NCBI GenBank assembly: GCA_029864405.1
Contig: JAOTTP010000008.1
Coordinates: forward strand, 1-64,000
DNA from: Nitrospirota bacterium
Lineage (GTDB): Bacteria > Nitrospirota > Nitrospiria > Nitrospirales > UBA8639
DNA length: 64,000 nt
Direction of reading: 5' to 3'
A model generated the notes under the pieces. That model ran no database searches. It was not told where the DNA came from and saw only the letters and a list, made by a program, of their open reading frames with translations. A program made the position numbers and the translations under genes. Shown here one piece after another: positions 34,524-43,601 of this stretch. Numbering within the stretch: the first letter of the stretch is position 1; the number at the start of each line of letters is the position of its first letter.

Positions 34524-35621
34524 ATGATCGACTCGGTCGCCGAACATATTTCCGCTCTGGACGATGAGGATTGGGGAGTGCGCGAAGATGCGGCGGTTGC
34601 CCTCGGACGTCTTGGCGATCCCCGCAGCGTTCAACCATTGATTCGGGCGCTTCGTGACTCGGACCGTGCCGTGCGGGAAGCCGCAACCTCTGCCCTAAAG
34701 GCGCTTGGTGAACCGGCTATTCTCTCCTTAGGATTTTGCCTCCAGGATACCAATCTTCAGGTGCAGGAATCGGCTGCCTGTATCCTAGCCACCATCGCCA
34801 ACGAGCAAGTCTTAGAACCCTTACTGTCCGCGGCATTGGGCCAAAATTGGATTGTGCGCATGTCGGCAGCCAAGGGCCTTGGTCGCATTCAGAACTCCCA
34901 AGCCATTGATACGCTGATCTTGCTTCTCCAGGATAAAGTGCCCGCCGTGCGAGAAGAAGCCGGACGGGCCATTCAAGCCATCGGCGACACCAGCATTCCC
35001 AAACTGTTGGAAAAATTAAAGGATCCAAATTGGAAAATCCGGTTGCGTGCGGTGGAAGCCTTAGCCCTCTTGAAACCACAGGAGGCGGTAGGGCATTTGA
35101 TGATTCTGGTTCTCGAAGATTCCGATACTGCCGTCCGCCAGGACGCCGTGCGAGCACTTGGACAGATTGGTGATCCCCGCGCCATTCCTCTGTTGCTATC
35201 GTCCCTCGCCCTCGATACGCCTTCACTCAAATTGCCCTCGATTGAAGCACTCGGCCAGATCCGATCCGCCGAAGCCATTCCCATGTTAATCGCTTTGGTC
35301 AACTCGCTACCTAAGGAAGCCTACGAAGATCGCATGGAAGGATGCACCGACCCTCAATACAAACAAGACCTTCCTCCACTGGAAGCCGCAGTAAAGGCCT
35401 TGGGAAAGATTCGGGACCCACAGGCTATTCCAACCCTCATTCAAGCGCTGCAAACTACGCTCTTGCGGACAGAAGCCGGTGAAGCCCTGACACAGTTTGG
35501 CCAAGCAGCCGTGAATCCACTGTTAAAGCTCTTAAAAACGACCAAGAATGACAATCTCCGTCGTCATGTGTTGGAATCTCTTTCTCACCTCGGCTGGCGG
35601 CCGGGACAGATACGCATCTAA
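34524..35621 (+). CDS. HEAT-repeat protein 2
   Basis: 365 residues of about eleven HEAT repeats from the first residues (HISALDDEDWGVREDAAVALGRLGDPRSVQPLIRALRD pattern) to the end. An irregular insertion around 255-290 (NSLPKEAYEDRMEG...YKQD) parallels a similar insertion in protein 1. It also shares the C-terminal LGWRPG ending with LGWKPT of protein 1 and LGWTPG of protein 4, so these are paralogues. The ATG at 34524 is preferred to a GTG at 34494. Expected role: protein-binding scaffold. Confidence 0.87.
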   Translation: MIDSVAEHISALDDEDWGVREDAAVALGRLGDPRSVQPLIRALRDSDRAVREAATSALKALGEPAILSLGFCLQDTNLQVQESAACILATIANEQVLEPLLSAALGQNWIVRMSAAKGLGRIQNSQAIDTLILLLQDKVPAVREEAGRAIQAIGDTSIPKLLEKLKDPNWKIRLRAVEALALLKPQEAVGHLMILVLEDSDTAVRQDAVRALGQIGDPRAIPLLLSSLALDTPSLKLPSIEALGQIRSAEAIPMLIALVNSLPKEAYEDRMEGCTDPQYKQDLPPLEAAVKALGKIRDPQAIPTLIQALQTTLLRTEAGEALTQFGQAAVNPLLKLLKTTKNDNLRRHVLESLSHLGWRPGQIRI

Positions 35622-35636
35622 CTGAAAGACCTGACC

Positions 35637-36728
35637 ATGCCGAAAGAAACATTCGAAACCATCATCTCTGAACTAGATCACGAGGAAGACTGGCGCCGAA
35701 TGCGGGCCACCTCCACCTGTATGAAGGGTGGACCCAAGGCCGTCGAAGCCGTTATTCAAGCCATAACAACCGGCACGACCCACTATAAGGTGGAGGCCGT
35801 GAAAATGTTGGCCCGCCTACGGGATCCCAGAGCCGGTTTGGCACTCGCTCAATTACTGAAGGATGAGGATGAGCAGGTCCGACAGGCGGCCGTGGATGCT
35901 TTGGAGCATATGGCTGGTATTTTGGATGAAGCCACGGCGGCTGCACTCTTAGAGCATTTACGCGACGATACGCTCCAAGAAAAAGTGGCGGCTCTCCTCG
36001 GGGTCATTCCCACGTCTATCGGCCCACTTTCGGAACGGCTCAAGGATCCCGATCGAGCCATCCGTCTCCGGGCCGCAGAAATTCTCGCCCATCTCCTTGA
36101 TCCTCGATCGGCGGATGGTTTCGTTGATGCCATGTCCGACCCCGATCTTCGTGACCTGGCCACGGATGCCTTGCGCAAATTGGGTGCGATTCGAGACCGG
36201 GTCGATCAAACCATGGACGACCTGCGGGCCGTGGAAGAATCCGAGTTGAAGGAAGGCGTGCGGCAGGAATCGGTCATACAACTGCATCGTATTGGCCGGC
36301 CCATCGTTGAAATTCTGATTGAATACCTGGAGGACGATGACTGGGTGGTTCGGGAAGCCGCCGCTGACACCCTTGGAAAAATAGGCGATATTCGAGCGGT
36401 GGAACCCCTCATGATCCGACTCCGGTCGGACAATGACACGGGCGTGAAAGAACATGCGCTGAAATCCCTGGGGCTCATCGGCGATCCCCGGCCGGTTGAG
36501 TTGTTTATTGAGGCCATTCCCATTCGGCCTCTTCGCATCCTGGCCGTCGAAGCCCTGGAGAAAGTGAAAGATGTCGAAGTCCTACGACCACATATGGAAC
36601 TATTTGCCCGATTAAAGACGGACCGGGATGGCCTGATTTCCTATAATTCAGGGGTCATCCTTGACAAACTGGAGGCCGCCACTGCACAAATGGGCATGGA
36701 TGAAGAAGCCTGGGCTGGTAAGGAGTAA
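35637..36728 (+). CDS. HEAT-repeat protein 3
   Basis: 363 residues. Repeats occupy most of the protein, interrupted around 190-215 by a charged helical linker (RDRVDQTMDDLRAVEESELKEG). The strongest repeats are near 50-115 and 225-290. The C-terminus (about 320-363) is a non-repeat acidic helix. It begins 15 bp after HEAT gene 2 and ends 14 bp before HEAT gene 4, so the operon is tight. The ribosome site is weak, suggesting dependence on upstream translation. Confidence 0.87.
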   Translation: MPKETFETIISELDHEEDWRRMRATSTCMKGGPKAVEAVIQAITTGTTHYKVEAVKMLARLRDPRAGLALAQLLKDEDEQVRQAAVDALEHMAGILDEATAAALLEHLRDDTLQEKVAALLGVIPTSIGPLSERLKDPDRAIRLRAAEILAHLLDPRSADGFVDAMSDPDLRDLATDALRKLGAIRDRVDQTMDDLRAVEESELKEGVRQESVIQLHRIGRPIVEILIEYLEDDDWVVREAAADTLGKIGDIRAVEPLMIRLRSDNDTGVKEHALKSLGLIGDPRPVELFIEAIPIRPLRILAVEALEKVKDVEVLRPHMELFARLKTDRDGLISYNSGVILDKLEAATAQMGMDEEAWAGKE

Positions 36729-36742
36729 AGGAGTAATGACCC

Positions 36743-37513
36743 ATGACGGAAGGTAACCACGTAGATCCCTTGTTGTCGGCGCTTCGCGATGACAATGAAG
36801 CCCTTCGGAATCATGCCGCCTCTCGGCTCGGAGAAGCTGGTTCAGAAGCTATTCCGAAGCTGATTAATATGTTTTTGGAAGACGATTGTGTGGTTCGTGA
36901 GGCGGCCACGAGCGCCTTGGTTCAAATTGGGGAACCGGCCGTTGATCCCCTGATTGAGGCGCTGAAAGACGATGAAGAATGGTCTGTTCGGGAACAGGCG
37001 GCCACTGCTCTCGGGAAACTCCGTGCGATCAAATCGGTGGAACCTTTAGTCCATGCCCTCCGTCATGACAAGGATGGTGGTGTGCGCACCGCCGCCATTT
37101 GGGCGTTGGAACGTATTGGTCATCCTGATGCGGTTCCCGCCTTAGTGGATGCCTTAATGGACGCGACCCTCCGGGAGGATGCCGCAAGGGTCTTGAAAAA
37201 GCTGGGAGATTCCCGCGCGACTGATGCCTTAATAGAAGGCCTGCAGGCCTCGAACTGGATTGTGCGCCGGCACGCGGCAGAAGCGTTGGGAAAAATCGGC
37301 GATCCTCGATCTTTGGATTCATTAATGCAAGCGCTCACTGATGAGGACTGGCTTGTGCGCCGGAATGCCGCAGAAGCCCTGGCTCGCTTCAAAGATGGTC
37401 GGGCCATCGATTCGTTGGTCCCGTTGCTTGAAGATGAGAATGAAATGGTTCGGGACACGGCTGAGGGTGCCTTGGCGAGCTTGGGATGGACACCCGGTCC
37501 TTCCCATTCATAA
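36743..37513 (+). CDS. HEAT-repeat protein 4
   Basis: 256 residues, eight regular HEAT repeats in direct succession, ending LGWTPGPSHS. The repeat sequences are very uniform (VREAATSALVQIGEPAVDPLIEAL and similar), indicating recent internal duplication. AAGGAG lies 9 nt upstream of the ATG. Third gene of the HEAT operon. Confidence 0.88.
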   Translation: MTEGNHVDPLLSALRDDNEALRNHAASRLGEAGSEAIPKLINMFLEDDCVVREAATSALVQIGEPAVDPLIEALKDDEEWSVREQAATALGKLRAIKSVEPLVHALRHDKDGGVRTAAIWALERIGHPDAVPALVDALMDATLREDAARVLKKLGDSRATDALIEGLQASNWIVRRHAAEALGKIGDPRSLDSLMQALTDEDWLVRRNAAEALARFKDGRAIDSLVPLLEDENEMVRDTAEGALASLGWTPGPSHS

Positions 37514-37567
37514 CACGACATGATCTTTTTGCTTTTTTAACTCAATAACGAAGGACACTACACCATC

Positions 37568-38236
37568 ATGGCAAATGAAGCACCCGCAAAACTCATTTCG
37601 ATCGGCCCCAAGAGCGGCACGAAAAAAGATGGGTTTAACCTTGTGACCGAAAACGTCACCGCGATCAATCTTGAGACAAAACAAATCGAGGTCGAACTCT
37701 TGGCGTACGATGGGAAGACCGTTCTGATGGATGTCGGTGAAGAAGCTGTCGAAGACCTGAAAAAGATCAAAATCGGTGACGGGGCCACTCTTCGCGTCGT
37801 TGAAGAAGACGGCAAACGAATCGTCAAAAGTTTTCGCATCCGATCCAAAGATCCCAATATTCAACGAGCCGATGCCGCACTCCTAGATCTGACCGATACG
37901 CACTGGCTCAATCGCAAGCATGCCATTGAAGTGCTCGGCGAACTCCGGGTGGAAGCAGCGGTGAAGCCGTTGGTGGAAATGCTCAATGATGAAGTGGGTG
38001 ATGTCCGGCAGCGTGCCTACGAAGCCTTGATCAAAATAGGAGCACCCTGTGTCGCTGATGTCGTGCCCCTTTTGGTTTCTGAAGAAGACGACATTCGGCA
38101 ATCGGCCACCGAAATTCTTCGAAAGATTGGGAAACCGGCAGTGGAGCCATTGGCCCTGGCATTAGGCGAAGCCGATGAAAAGCTTCAAAAACGCATTATG
38201 AAGGTGTTGGACCGCATGGGCTATAAACGCAAATAG
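37568..38236 (+). CDS. HEAT-repeat protein 5 with N-terminal beta domain
   Basis: 222 residues. Residues 1-95 form a distinct beta-rich domain (VTENVTAINLETKQIEVEL...GDGATLRVVEEDGKRIVKSF) like a small SH3/OB-type barrel; residues 100-222 carry three to four HEAT repeats. The fusion suggests an adaptor joining a ligand-binding barrel to the solenoid. Last gene of the HEAT operon; no clear terminator follows. Confidence 0.8.
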   Translation: MANEAPAKLISIGPKSGTKKDGFNLVTENVTAINLETKQIEVELLAYDGKTVLMDVGEEAVEDLKKIKIGDGATLRVVEEDGKRIVKSFRIRSKDPNIQRADAALLDLTDTHWLNRKHAIEVLGELRVEAAVKPLVEMLNDEVGDVRQRAYEALIKIGAPCVADVVPLLVSEEDDIRQSATEILRKIGKPAVEPLALALGEADEKLQKRIMKVLDRMGYKRK

Positions 38237-38401
38237 GGAATATCGAAAAAGCCGGTCCTGAGTCTGGCCCAATGGCCGAAGAGTCCTCCAGCAGCAATTC
38301 TCCGAACCAGTAAAAAGTGAGAAGTGAATAAGGAACGGTACTCTTTAGCATCCTACGCCTGACCCCTCACGCTTCCCGATTCCGTGCGGCCTTGCGATCC
38401 C

Positions 38402-39733
38402 TTAGCTTTTTGGGGAGGGATGGATTCCCACGGTTTTTCGTCCCACCGAGAGATAATAAAATCCCTGATCTTCCATCCGTTGCGGTTCATAGACATTGCG
38501 AAGATCGATAAAAATCGGAGAGGTCACTGCGGCCCGAACCCGGTCAAAATCCAGATTTCTAAACTGGTTCCATTCCGTGACCAAGACCACGGCATCTGCT
38601 CCTTCCATCGTGTGGTAGGCATCCTGACAGGGGACCATGGTTGGCAGCACCTTCATCGATACCTCCAAGGCCTCCGGATCATAGGTCCGCACGGTCCCCC
38701 CCGCTTTCATAATCTGCTCTGCGAGATACAACGCCGGTGAATCGCGAATATCGTCCGTGTTGGGTTTAAAGGCTAATCCGAGTAATGCAATGGTTTTCCC
38801 CCGCAACTCCCCGACCACTTCTCGAATTTTCTCCATCATCCGGACTCTCTGCTGGTCGTTCACCCGTTTGGTGGCCTTGGCGATAGTCATTTCACAATCA
38901 TTTTCGTTTCCGATATTGATCAGAGCGGCGGTATCTTTTCCAAAACACGAACCTCCATACCCTGGACCCGCATGCAGAAATTTCGACCCGATCCGTTTGT
39001 CTAATCCCATCCCTTTGGCCACCATTTGCACATCGGCGCCAACCCGTTCGCAGAGGTTGGCCATTTCATTAATAAATGAGATTTTCGTGGCCAAGAACAC
39101 GTTCGAGGCGTATTTGATCATTTCAGCGGTTGGAACATCAGTAATCACAATTGGCGCTTCAAGGATATACAAGGGGCGGTACAAATCTTTCATGATCGCC
39201 ACTGATTCCGGACTGTCGGCTCCAATAACCACACGATTGGGCCGCATGAAATCCTCAATCGCCGATCCTTCCCGAAGGAATTCAGGATTCGAGACCACGC
39301 CAAAACTACACATCGTTGTTTGGTTTGCCTGAATAATCGATCGAATGCGTTTTGCCGTTCCGACCGGCACGGTGGATTTGGTCACCACCACCTTATATCC
39401 CGTCATCCGAGTTCCCACATCTTTGGCCACTTCATCAATAAAGGACAGATCAGCGGACCCGTCCTCACGGGAAGGGGTTCCTACGGCAATAAAAATGACA
39501 AGGGCTTCATCAACGGCTTTGTGTAAATCGGTGGTAAATCGAAGACGCCCGGCCGTCAGATTTTTTGTCACCAATTCGGACAGACCTGGCTCAAAAAATG
39601 GCACCTTGCCTTTTTCCAAAGCCGCAATCCGGCTGGCATCAGTGTCCATACACAGCACATTCAAGCCAAACTCCGCAAAACAGGCCCCTGTTACCAATCC
39701 AACGTACCCGGTTCCAATGACGCTGACATACAT
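38402..39733 (-). CDS. ugd: UDP-glucose 6-dehydrogenase
   Basis: 443 residues. N-terminal Rossmann VSVIGTGYVGLVTGACFAEFG, the FFEPGLSELV substrate loop, and the active-site cysteine in GPGYGGSCFGKD. It oxidises UDP-glucose to UDP-glucuronate with two NAD+, a precursor for exopolysaccharide. GGAGG precedes the ATG. Full length. No other polysaccharide genes are next to it. Confidence 0.96.
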   Translation of the reverse strand: MYVSVIGTGYVGLVTGACFAEFGLNVLCMDTDASRIAALEKGKVPFFEPGLSELVTKNLTAGRLRFTTDLHKAVDEALVIFIAVGTPSREDGSADLSFIDEVAKDVGTRMTGYKVVVTKSTVPVGTAKRIRSIIQANQTTMCSFGVVSNPEFLREGSAIEDFMRPNRVVIGADSPESVAIMKDLYRPLYILEAPIVITDVPTAEMIKYASNVFLATKISFINEMANLCERVGADVQMVAKGMGLDKRIGSKFLHAGPGYGGSCFGKDTAALINIGNENDCEMTIAKATKRVNDQQRVRMMEKIREVVGELRGKTIALLGLAFKPNTDDIRDSPALYLAEQIMKAGGTVRTYDPEALEVSMKVLPTMVPCQDAYHTMEGADAVVLVTEWNQFRNLDFDRVRAAVTSPIFIDLRNVYEPQRMEDQGFYYLSVGRKTVGIHPSPKS

Positions 39734-39897
39734 AAACCTGTCCTCCTTGACCTCGATATACTGTATCCACTTTACTCGGTTAAAGTCTTATTGCACTTAA
39801 AAAGAACACGTTATTCTTAAAAAACCAGGACATCAATTAACGGAAACTGTCAGATAGAATTGAGCATGCGGTCTAAATAGAAAACACGCCAGCCGTC

Positions 39898-40013
39898 ATC
39901 CCCGCTAGTCGTCAGCGGGGATCCATCCGAAACGAAGCGAAGATAGATGCACGATTACAAATGCCAGGCATGACCGAGAAAAGGATAGATTCCCGATAAA
40001 AAATGTCGGGAAT
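39898..40013. repeat. Paired small-hairpin repeat
   Basis: Two palindromes about 65 bp apart: ATCCCCGCT/AGCGGGGAT (39898-39922) and ATTCCCGA/TCGGGAAT (39989-40013). Their outer flanks GTCAT and ATGAC are complementary, so the whole unit can fold as one small transposable-type palindrome. The right hairpin matches 122-146. The remainder of 39734-40205 holds the promoter side of tRNA-Gly and no gene. Confidence 0.65.
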
Positions 40014-40205
40014 GACGAGAAAAAGAGCTTCCGGTTTGCTGGAATGGCTAGTGCAGGGCCTTCCCTTTCAAAACTCAACGTATGCATTCTTCATCAGACA
40101 CTGTCTAAGAGGTCATATCTAATTTTGCAGGGCATTATACTCTATTCAATGTTGCTTGACAGCCTCCAGGGTGCCCACTAGAATCAGTTCAAAATTTCCA
40201 ACAGA

Positions 40206-40280
40206 GCGGGAATAGCTCAGTGGTAGAGCATCGCCTTGCCAAGGCGAGGGTCGGGGGTTCAAATCCCCTTTCCCGCTCCA
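40206..40280 (+). tRNA. tRNA-Gly (anticodon GCC)
   Basis: Complete cloverleaf with encoded CCA. The acceptor stem is GCGGGAA/TTCCCGC, the D-arm contains AGCTCAGTGGTAGAGC, and the anticodon stem TCGCC/GGCGA encloses TTGCCAA (GCC anticodon). The T-arm GGGGG-TTCAAAT-CCCCT has one G-T pair. Length and conserved bases are canonical. Confidence 0.97.
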
Positions 40281-40352
40281 ATTTTCCTTTCCTGTATCAT
40301 TCCTCAGGTTCAGCAAGAATTTTCTTCTTCTTTTCCCGCTACTTGGGAGATC

Positions 40353-41669
40353 TCAAAGTCTTCCATCAGGAATCAGGATTACCCACCAGGGGATCGATTC
40401 TTCTTTCATCTGGGAAAACTGTCGTGCCGTAAAACTGCTGGGGACTCCCTCCAACACTGCCCCCCGTCGAATTTCCACATACCGGAACCGGCAAGGCATC
40501 TGAACGTCCCCCTTTGTCGGAGTCACAAAAGGCATTGGATCTCGCAGGTTGGCCAATCGGGAAAGATCTTTTCTCTCTCCGACGGCCATGGAGGACAACT
40601 CCTCATACACCTTGCCAAAAACTTCAGGGAGGAGGACTGTGGTGAAAATCTGATTAGGAGGACGGTATCGATCATCAGCCAACAATTGGCTGAGCACCTC
40701 CCAAAAGACCTCGGCATCGATAGCCGACAAGATGACCACACGACTCCGTTGGACCATAAACCTTAACAGCGCTAAGGGGCCCAGTATGTCAAATTTCCAA
40801 TCGGGAAAAGTTAATGTGTGCCCCCGATGCGACACCTCTAAAACAGGTTCCCCTTTATAACAGCCTTGACGATAGTTCCCCCGACTGGACTGAAGATGCG
40901 CCTGAATAATGCCAGGAGCCAACCGATCCGGTTCATAGGCAAAGGTGGGATTAGCCGGAGCATGGCACGTACTGACGGTATAACAAGGCAACCGCCCTTT
41001 GCCCTTCGAAAATGTTTCCAGGCCCAGGCCTCCCCAAAATTTAAACCGTAATTCTTCGGACGAGAAGCTCTGTAAGTACCGCTCACGATCCAGATTTTTG
41101 TGATAGACACCGCCCACACGAGAACCCGGCATCAACCGATCAAACGCATGTAAGGTCAGCGGGGTGTGTTGAGCCCGTACATGCACGACATAGTGATCCA
41201 CCAATTCCTGTTCAAAAGATAAATCTCCAGCTCCGATATCTAACAGTGAGGGTGTGGCCGAATGCCGTAATACGTCATAGGGATTGGACGTTTTCCGCAG
41301 AATTTCCTCACATTGGACCCCGGACAGCTCTTCCGGATTTTCCCTTTTTCCACCCTCGGCTAAGAGTCCCCACACCAGAAGCGCCCGAACGCCTTTGGAA
41401 GGGGGAAACCCTGTCAATTCTTTGAAGACCTTCGCCTCCTCCCTGCTTCCCGAGGGTTTGCAAAACTGTTGCAAGGCGCCGATCAATCGTTCGCGAAGAA
41501 TCGGATCCAGAGAGGTCCCTTCAATATGCTGAATCAGGTTGGGAAGCATGGATTGAAGGGTTTCAGGAACCATCAATTTCCTACTCGCCTCCCAATGATG
41601 TGGAAAGGATTCCCGGCTGGCCTTGATTCGCTCCCGAAATGCCGCCAACCCAAGCCTCTGATCATCCAT
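40353..41669 (-). CDS. Unknown protein with SAM-methyltransferase-like motif
   Basis: 438 residues. PSLLDIGAGDLSFEQELVDHY (about 140-160) reads like methyltransferase motif I; the following LTLHAFDRL could be motif II with the acidic residue. The rest, about 130 N-terminal and 240 C-terminal residues, matches nothing I recognise. AGGGGA lies 9 nt before the ATG. It is convergent with tRNA-Gly. Methyltransferase activity is inferred from a single motif. Confidence 0.55.
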   Translation of the reverse strand: MDDQRLGLAAFRERIKASRESFPHHWEASRKLMVPETLQSMLPNLIQHIEGTSLDPILRERLIGALQQFCKPSGSREEAKVFKELTGFPPSKGVRALLVWGLLAEGGKRENPEELSGVQCEEILRKTSNPYDVLRHSATPSLLDIGAGDLSFEQELVDHYVVHVRAQHTPLTLHAFDRLMPGSRVGGVYHKNLDRERYLQSFSSEELRFKFWGGLGLETFSKGKGRLPCYTVSTCHAPANPTFAYEPDRLAPGIIQAHLQSSRGNYRQGCYKGEPVLEVSHRGHTLTFPDWKFDILGPLALLRFMVQRSRVVILSAIDAEVFWEVLSQLLADDRYRPPNQIFTTVLLPEVFGKVYEELSSMAVGERKDLSRLANLRDPMPFVTPTKGDVQMPCRFRYVEIRRGAVLEGVPSSFTARQFSQMKEESIPWWVILIPDGRL

Positions 41670-41808
41670 GACGTCTCATCCCCTATGACTGACCACCGAT
41701 CGAATTCTCCACGCACCTTAGCCGCTCTGAATATTCTGACACAACCGTATGGTTTCCAAAATATTGCCCACAGGGGAGAACTATGCTACACCTTGTTTCG
41801 TCATGGCC

Positions 41809-42768
41809 ATGCGTTATTTTCCACCTACGAAGCAACGCTTCCTCTTTCTACTCGCGTGCGTCATGGTGATGAGCGCCACCACCGGATGTGCGACATCACA
41901 AGCCAACCCGACATTTGGTGTCAACCACATCTACGATGTCTCCAGGCAGCAAGCGACCACTTTCGACGATCTTCTCCCACAACTATTAACCGCCGATGTG
42001 ATTTATATTGGGGAAGAACACTACACCCCCTCACACCTTGAGGCCGCCCAAACAATCCTGAATGCCCTCCTGGCTCATGATCGCCATCCAGCGCTGGCCA
42101 TGGAAATGTTTAGTTGGGATGGCCAACATGGGCTAGACCGGTATATCCACGAATCAGGATTTACGACAGAGCAATTGGTAAAGGATTCACAGTGGAACGC
42201 AAATTGGGGTGGAGAGTTTGCGGATTATCAACCATTGGTCACCTTTGCCAAATCCCATCAACTCCAGATTTTTGGTCTTAACCCACCCCGCCCCTTAGTT
42301 CGATTGGTCGCAACCAAGGGATTAAGGGATGCACTGCAAGACCCGGAAATGAACAATTGGCCTGTTGGAGAATTAGTGACCGACGATCCCGAGTATGAAA
42401 AACTGATTTTTGAACAAATTGAAGCCTGCCATCAAGGTTTACCGGATCACGTGTATCGCCGGATCTTCGAAGCCTCTATCTTCCGGGACGAGGGCATGGC
42501 CCAGGTCATTACCAATTACCTCAAGGATAAATTACCGACTGCTGGCCCGTTGGTGAGCTACACGGGTGGGGGCCATATTCAATTCAAGACCCCGGTCCCC
42601 AAGCGAGTTGAACGGAAACATCCCGGCGTGAAATCGATCACCATCTATCTCGAGGCATGGGATCCCTCCAAAGAAGATGAAGTTCGTTCGGAATTGAAAA
42701 CCGGCATTGCTGATTTTCTCTGGCTTACCCCTTTGGGACCCAAAGGTCTTCAGCCCCGCTGCGGCTAA
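41809..42768 (+). CDS. ChaN-family (DUF399) lipoprotein
   Basis: 319 residues. Signal sequence with a lipobox-like TTGC at about 25-28 (SATTGCATSQ), so likely membrane anchored. The domain begins with DVIYIGEEHYTPSHLEAAQTIL, the haem/iron-linked ChaN motif with the GE-H pair, followed by ALAMEMFSWDGQ and near the C-terminus VSYTGGGHIQF. Related proteins bind haem or act as TIKI-like peptidases. The start is uncertain by a few codons (an ATG also lies at 41803). Confidence 0.82.
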   Translation: MRYFPPTKQRFLFLLACVMVMSATTGCATSQANPTFGVNHIYDVSRQQATTFDDLLPQLLTADVIYIGEEHYTPSHLEAAQTILNALLAHDRHPALAMEMFSWDGQHGLDRYIHESGFTTEQLVKDSQWNANWGGEFADYQPLVTFAKSHQLQIFGLNPPRPLVRLVATKGLRDALQDPEMNNWPVGELVTDDPEYEKLIFEQIEACHQGLPDHVYRRIFEASIFRDEGMAQVITNYLKDKLPTAGPLVSYTGGGHIQFKTPVPKRVERKHPGVKSITIYLEAWDPSKEDEVRSELKTGIADFLWLTPLGPKGLQPRCG

Positions 42769-42815
42769 CCATAGTCATCACCACCAATTTTTTGCAGAAT
42801 CTGAAGGAGGATAAC

Positions 42816-43061
42816 ATGGGCGACCCAATTATCATTGCGCAACGAACCCCTTACGTCCTGGACATGGAACCAGGCACCTACCATTGGTGCCGATGTGGAC
42901 GATCACAAACTCAGCCATTTTGTGATGGGTCCCACACCGGAACCGATATCTCCCCCATGGAGGTGGAAATCAAAGATAAAAAGAAAGTGGCCTGGTGCGG
43001 GTGCAAGCACAGTAAAAAAGCCCCGTTTTGCGACGGCTCGCATGCAAGACTGGACCCATAG
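42816..43061 (+). CDS. Double CDGSH iron-sulfur protein
   Basis: 81 residues with two CDGSH motifs (CRCGRSQTQPFCDGSH and CGCKHSKKAPFCDGSH). Each has three cysteines and one histidine able to bind a 2Fe-2S cluster. No signal peptide, so cytoplasmic. AAGGAGG lies 5 nt before the ATG at 42816, preferred over the start at 42792. Role probably electron transfer or cluster handling; partner unknown. Confidence 0.93.
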   Translation: MGDPIIIAQRTPYVLDMEPGTYHWCRCGRSQTQPFCDGSHTGTDISPMEVEIKDKKKVAWCGCKHSKKAPFCDGSHARLDP

Positions 43062-43362
43062 AATCTAGCTCTCGACTTATTGAACTCAGCTAGATTTGGA
43101 AAGAACCGGTTTCGCCCTGCTTTTATCCTGCATGATGCCAGGGTGCCGTTACCTTCGCTTGCTGACAAAGTCGACACATCTCCGATATTACGTACTATAA
43201 GCTAGAAATAAATATCTAACTATCTTGTACTAGTCAGTCACTTGCATCACGGAAATGAAATTTACTACAATCCCCCACGATCATGGATGAGTGAGCCATA
43301 CTATCCAAAAAAAGTAGAGTTGTGTGAGATCTTTTTCATTGTCCGAAAGTGAGGATTTTCGT
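43062..43362. other. Intergenic region with hairpin
   Basis: An inverted repeat AATCTAGCT (43062-43070) / AGCTAGATT (43088-43096) begins right at the CDGSH stop but has no T-tract after it, so termination is doubtful. The rest is AT-rich and holds the promoter side of the small membrane protein gene. Confidence 0.4.
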
Positions 43363-43530
43363 ATGAATCGGATTACTACCTTTTTCAGTGTTCTCCTCGT
43401 GTTCGCCGCAAACCCAGCCTTTGCCAATGAGCCAGGTGGAGGATATGAAGGGATCACGGGACTGTACTATGGGACCATCGCCATTATTTTGGCTTATGGG
43501 GTGTACGACATTTTTTTCAAAAAGTCATAA
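43363..43530 (+). CDS. Small exported single-helix membrane protein
   Basis: 55 residues: cleavable signal sequence (about 1-20, ending NPAFA), a Gly-rich stretch (NEPGGGYEG), then one transmembrane helix (LYYGTIAIILAYGVYDIFF) and a KKS end. GAGG lies 8 nt before the ATG. Such short proteins often attach to respiratory or transport complexes, but no partner is evident here. Confidence 0.65.
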   Translation: MNRITTFFSVLLVFAANPAFANEPGGGYEGITGLYYGTIAIILAYGVYDIFFKKS

Positions 43531-43601
43531 CATCTCGCACATTCCCCAACACGACATTCAAAGAGAATGCCCAGCTTACCCCTCCCATTCAGGGAGGGGT
43601 G

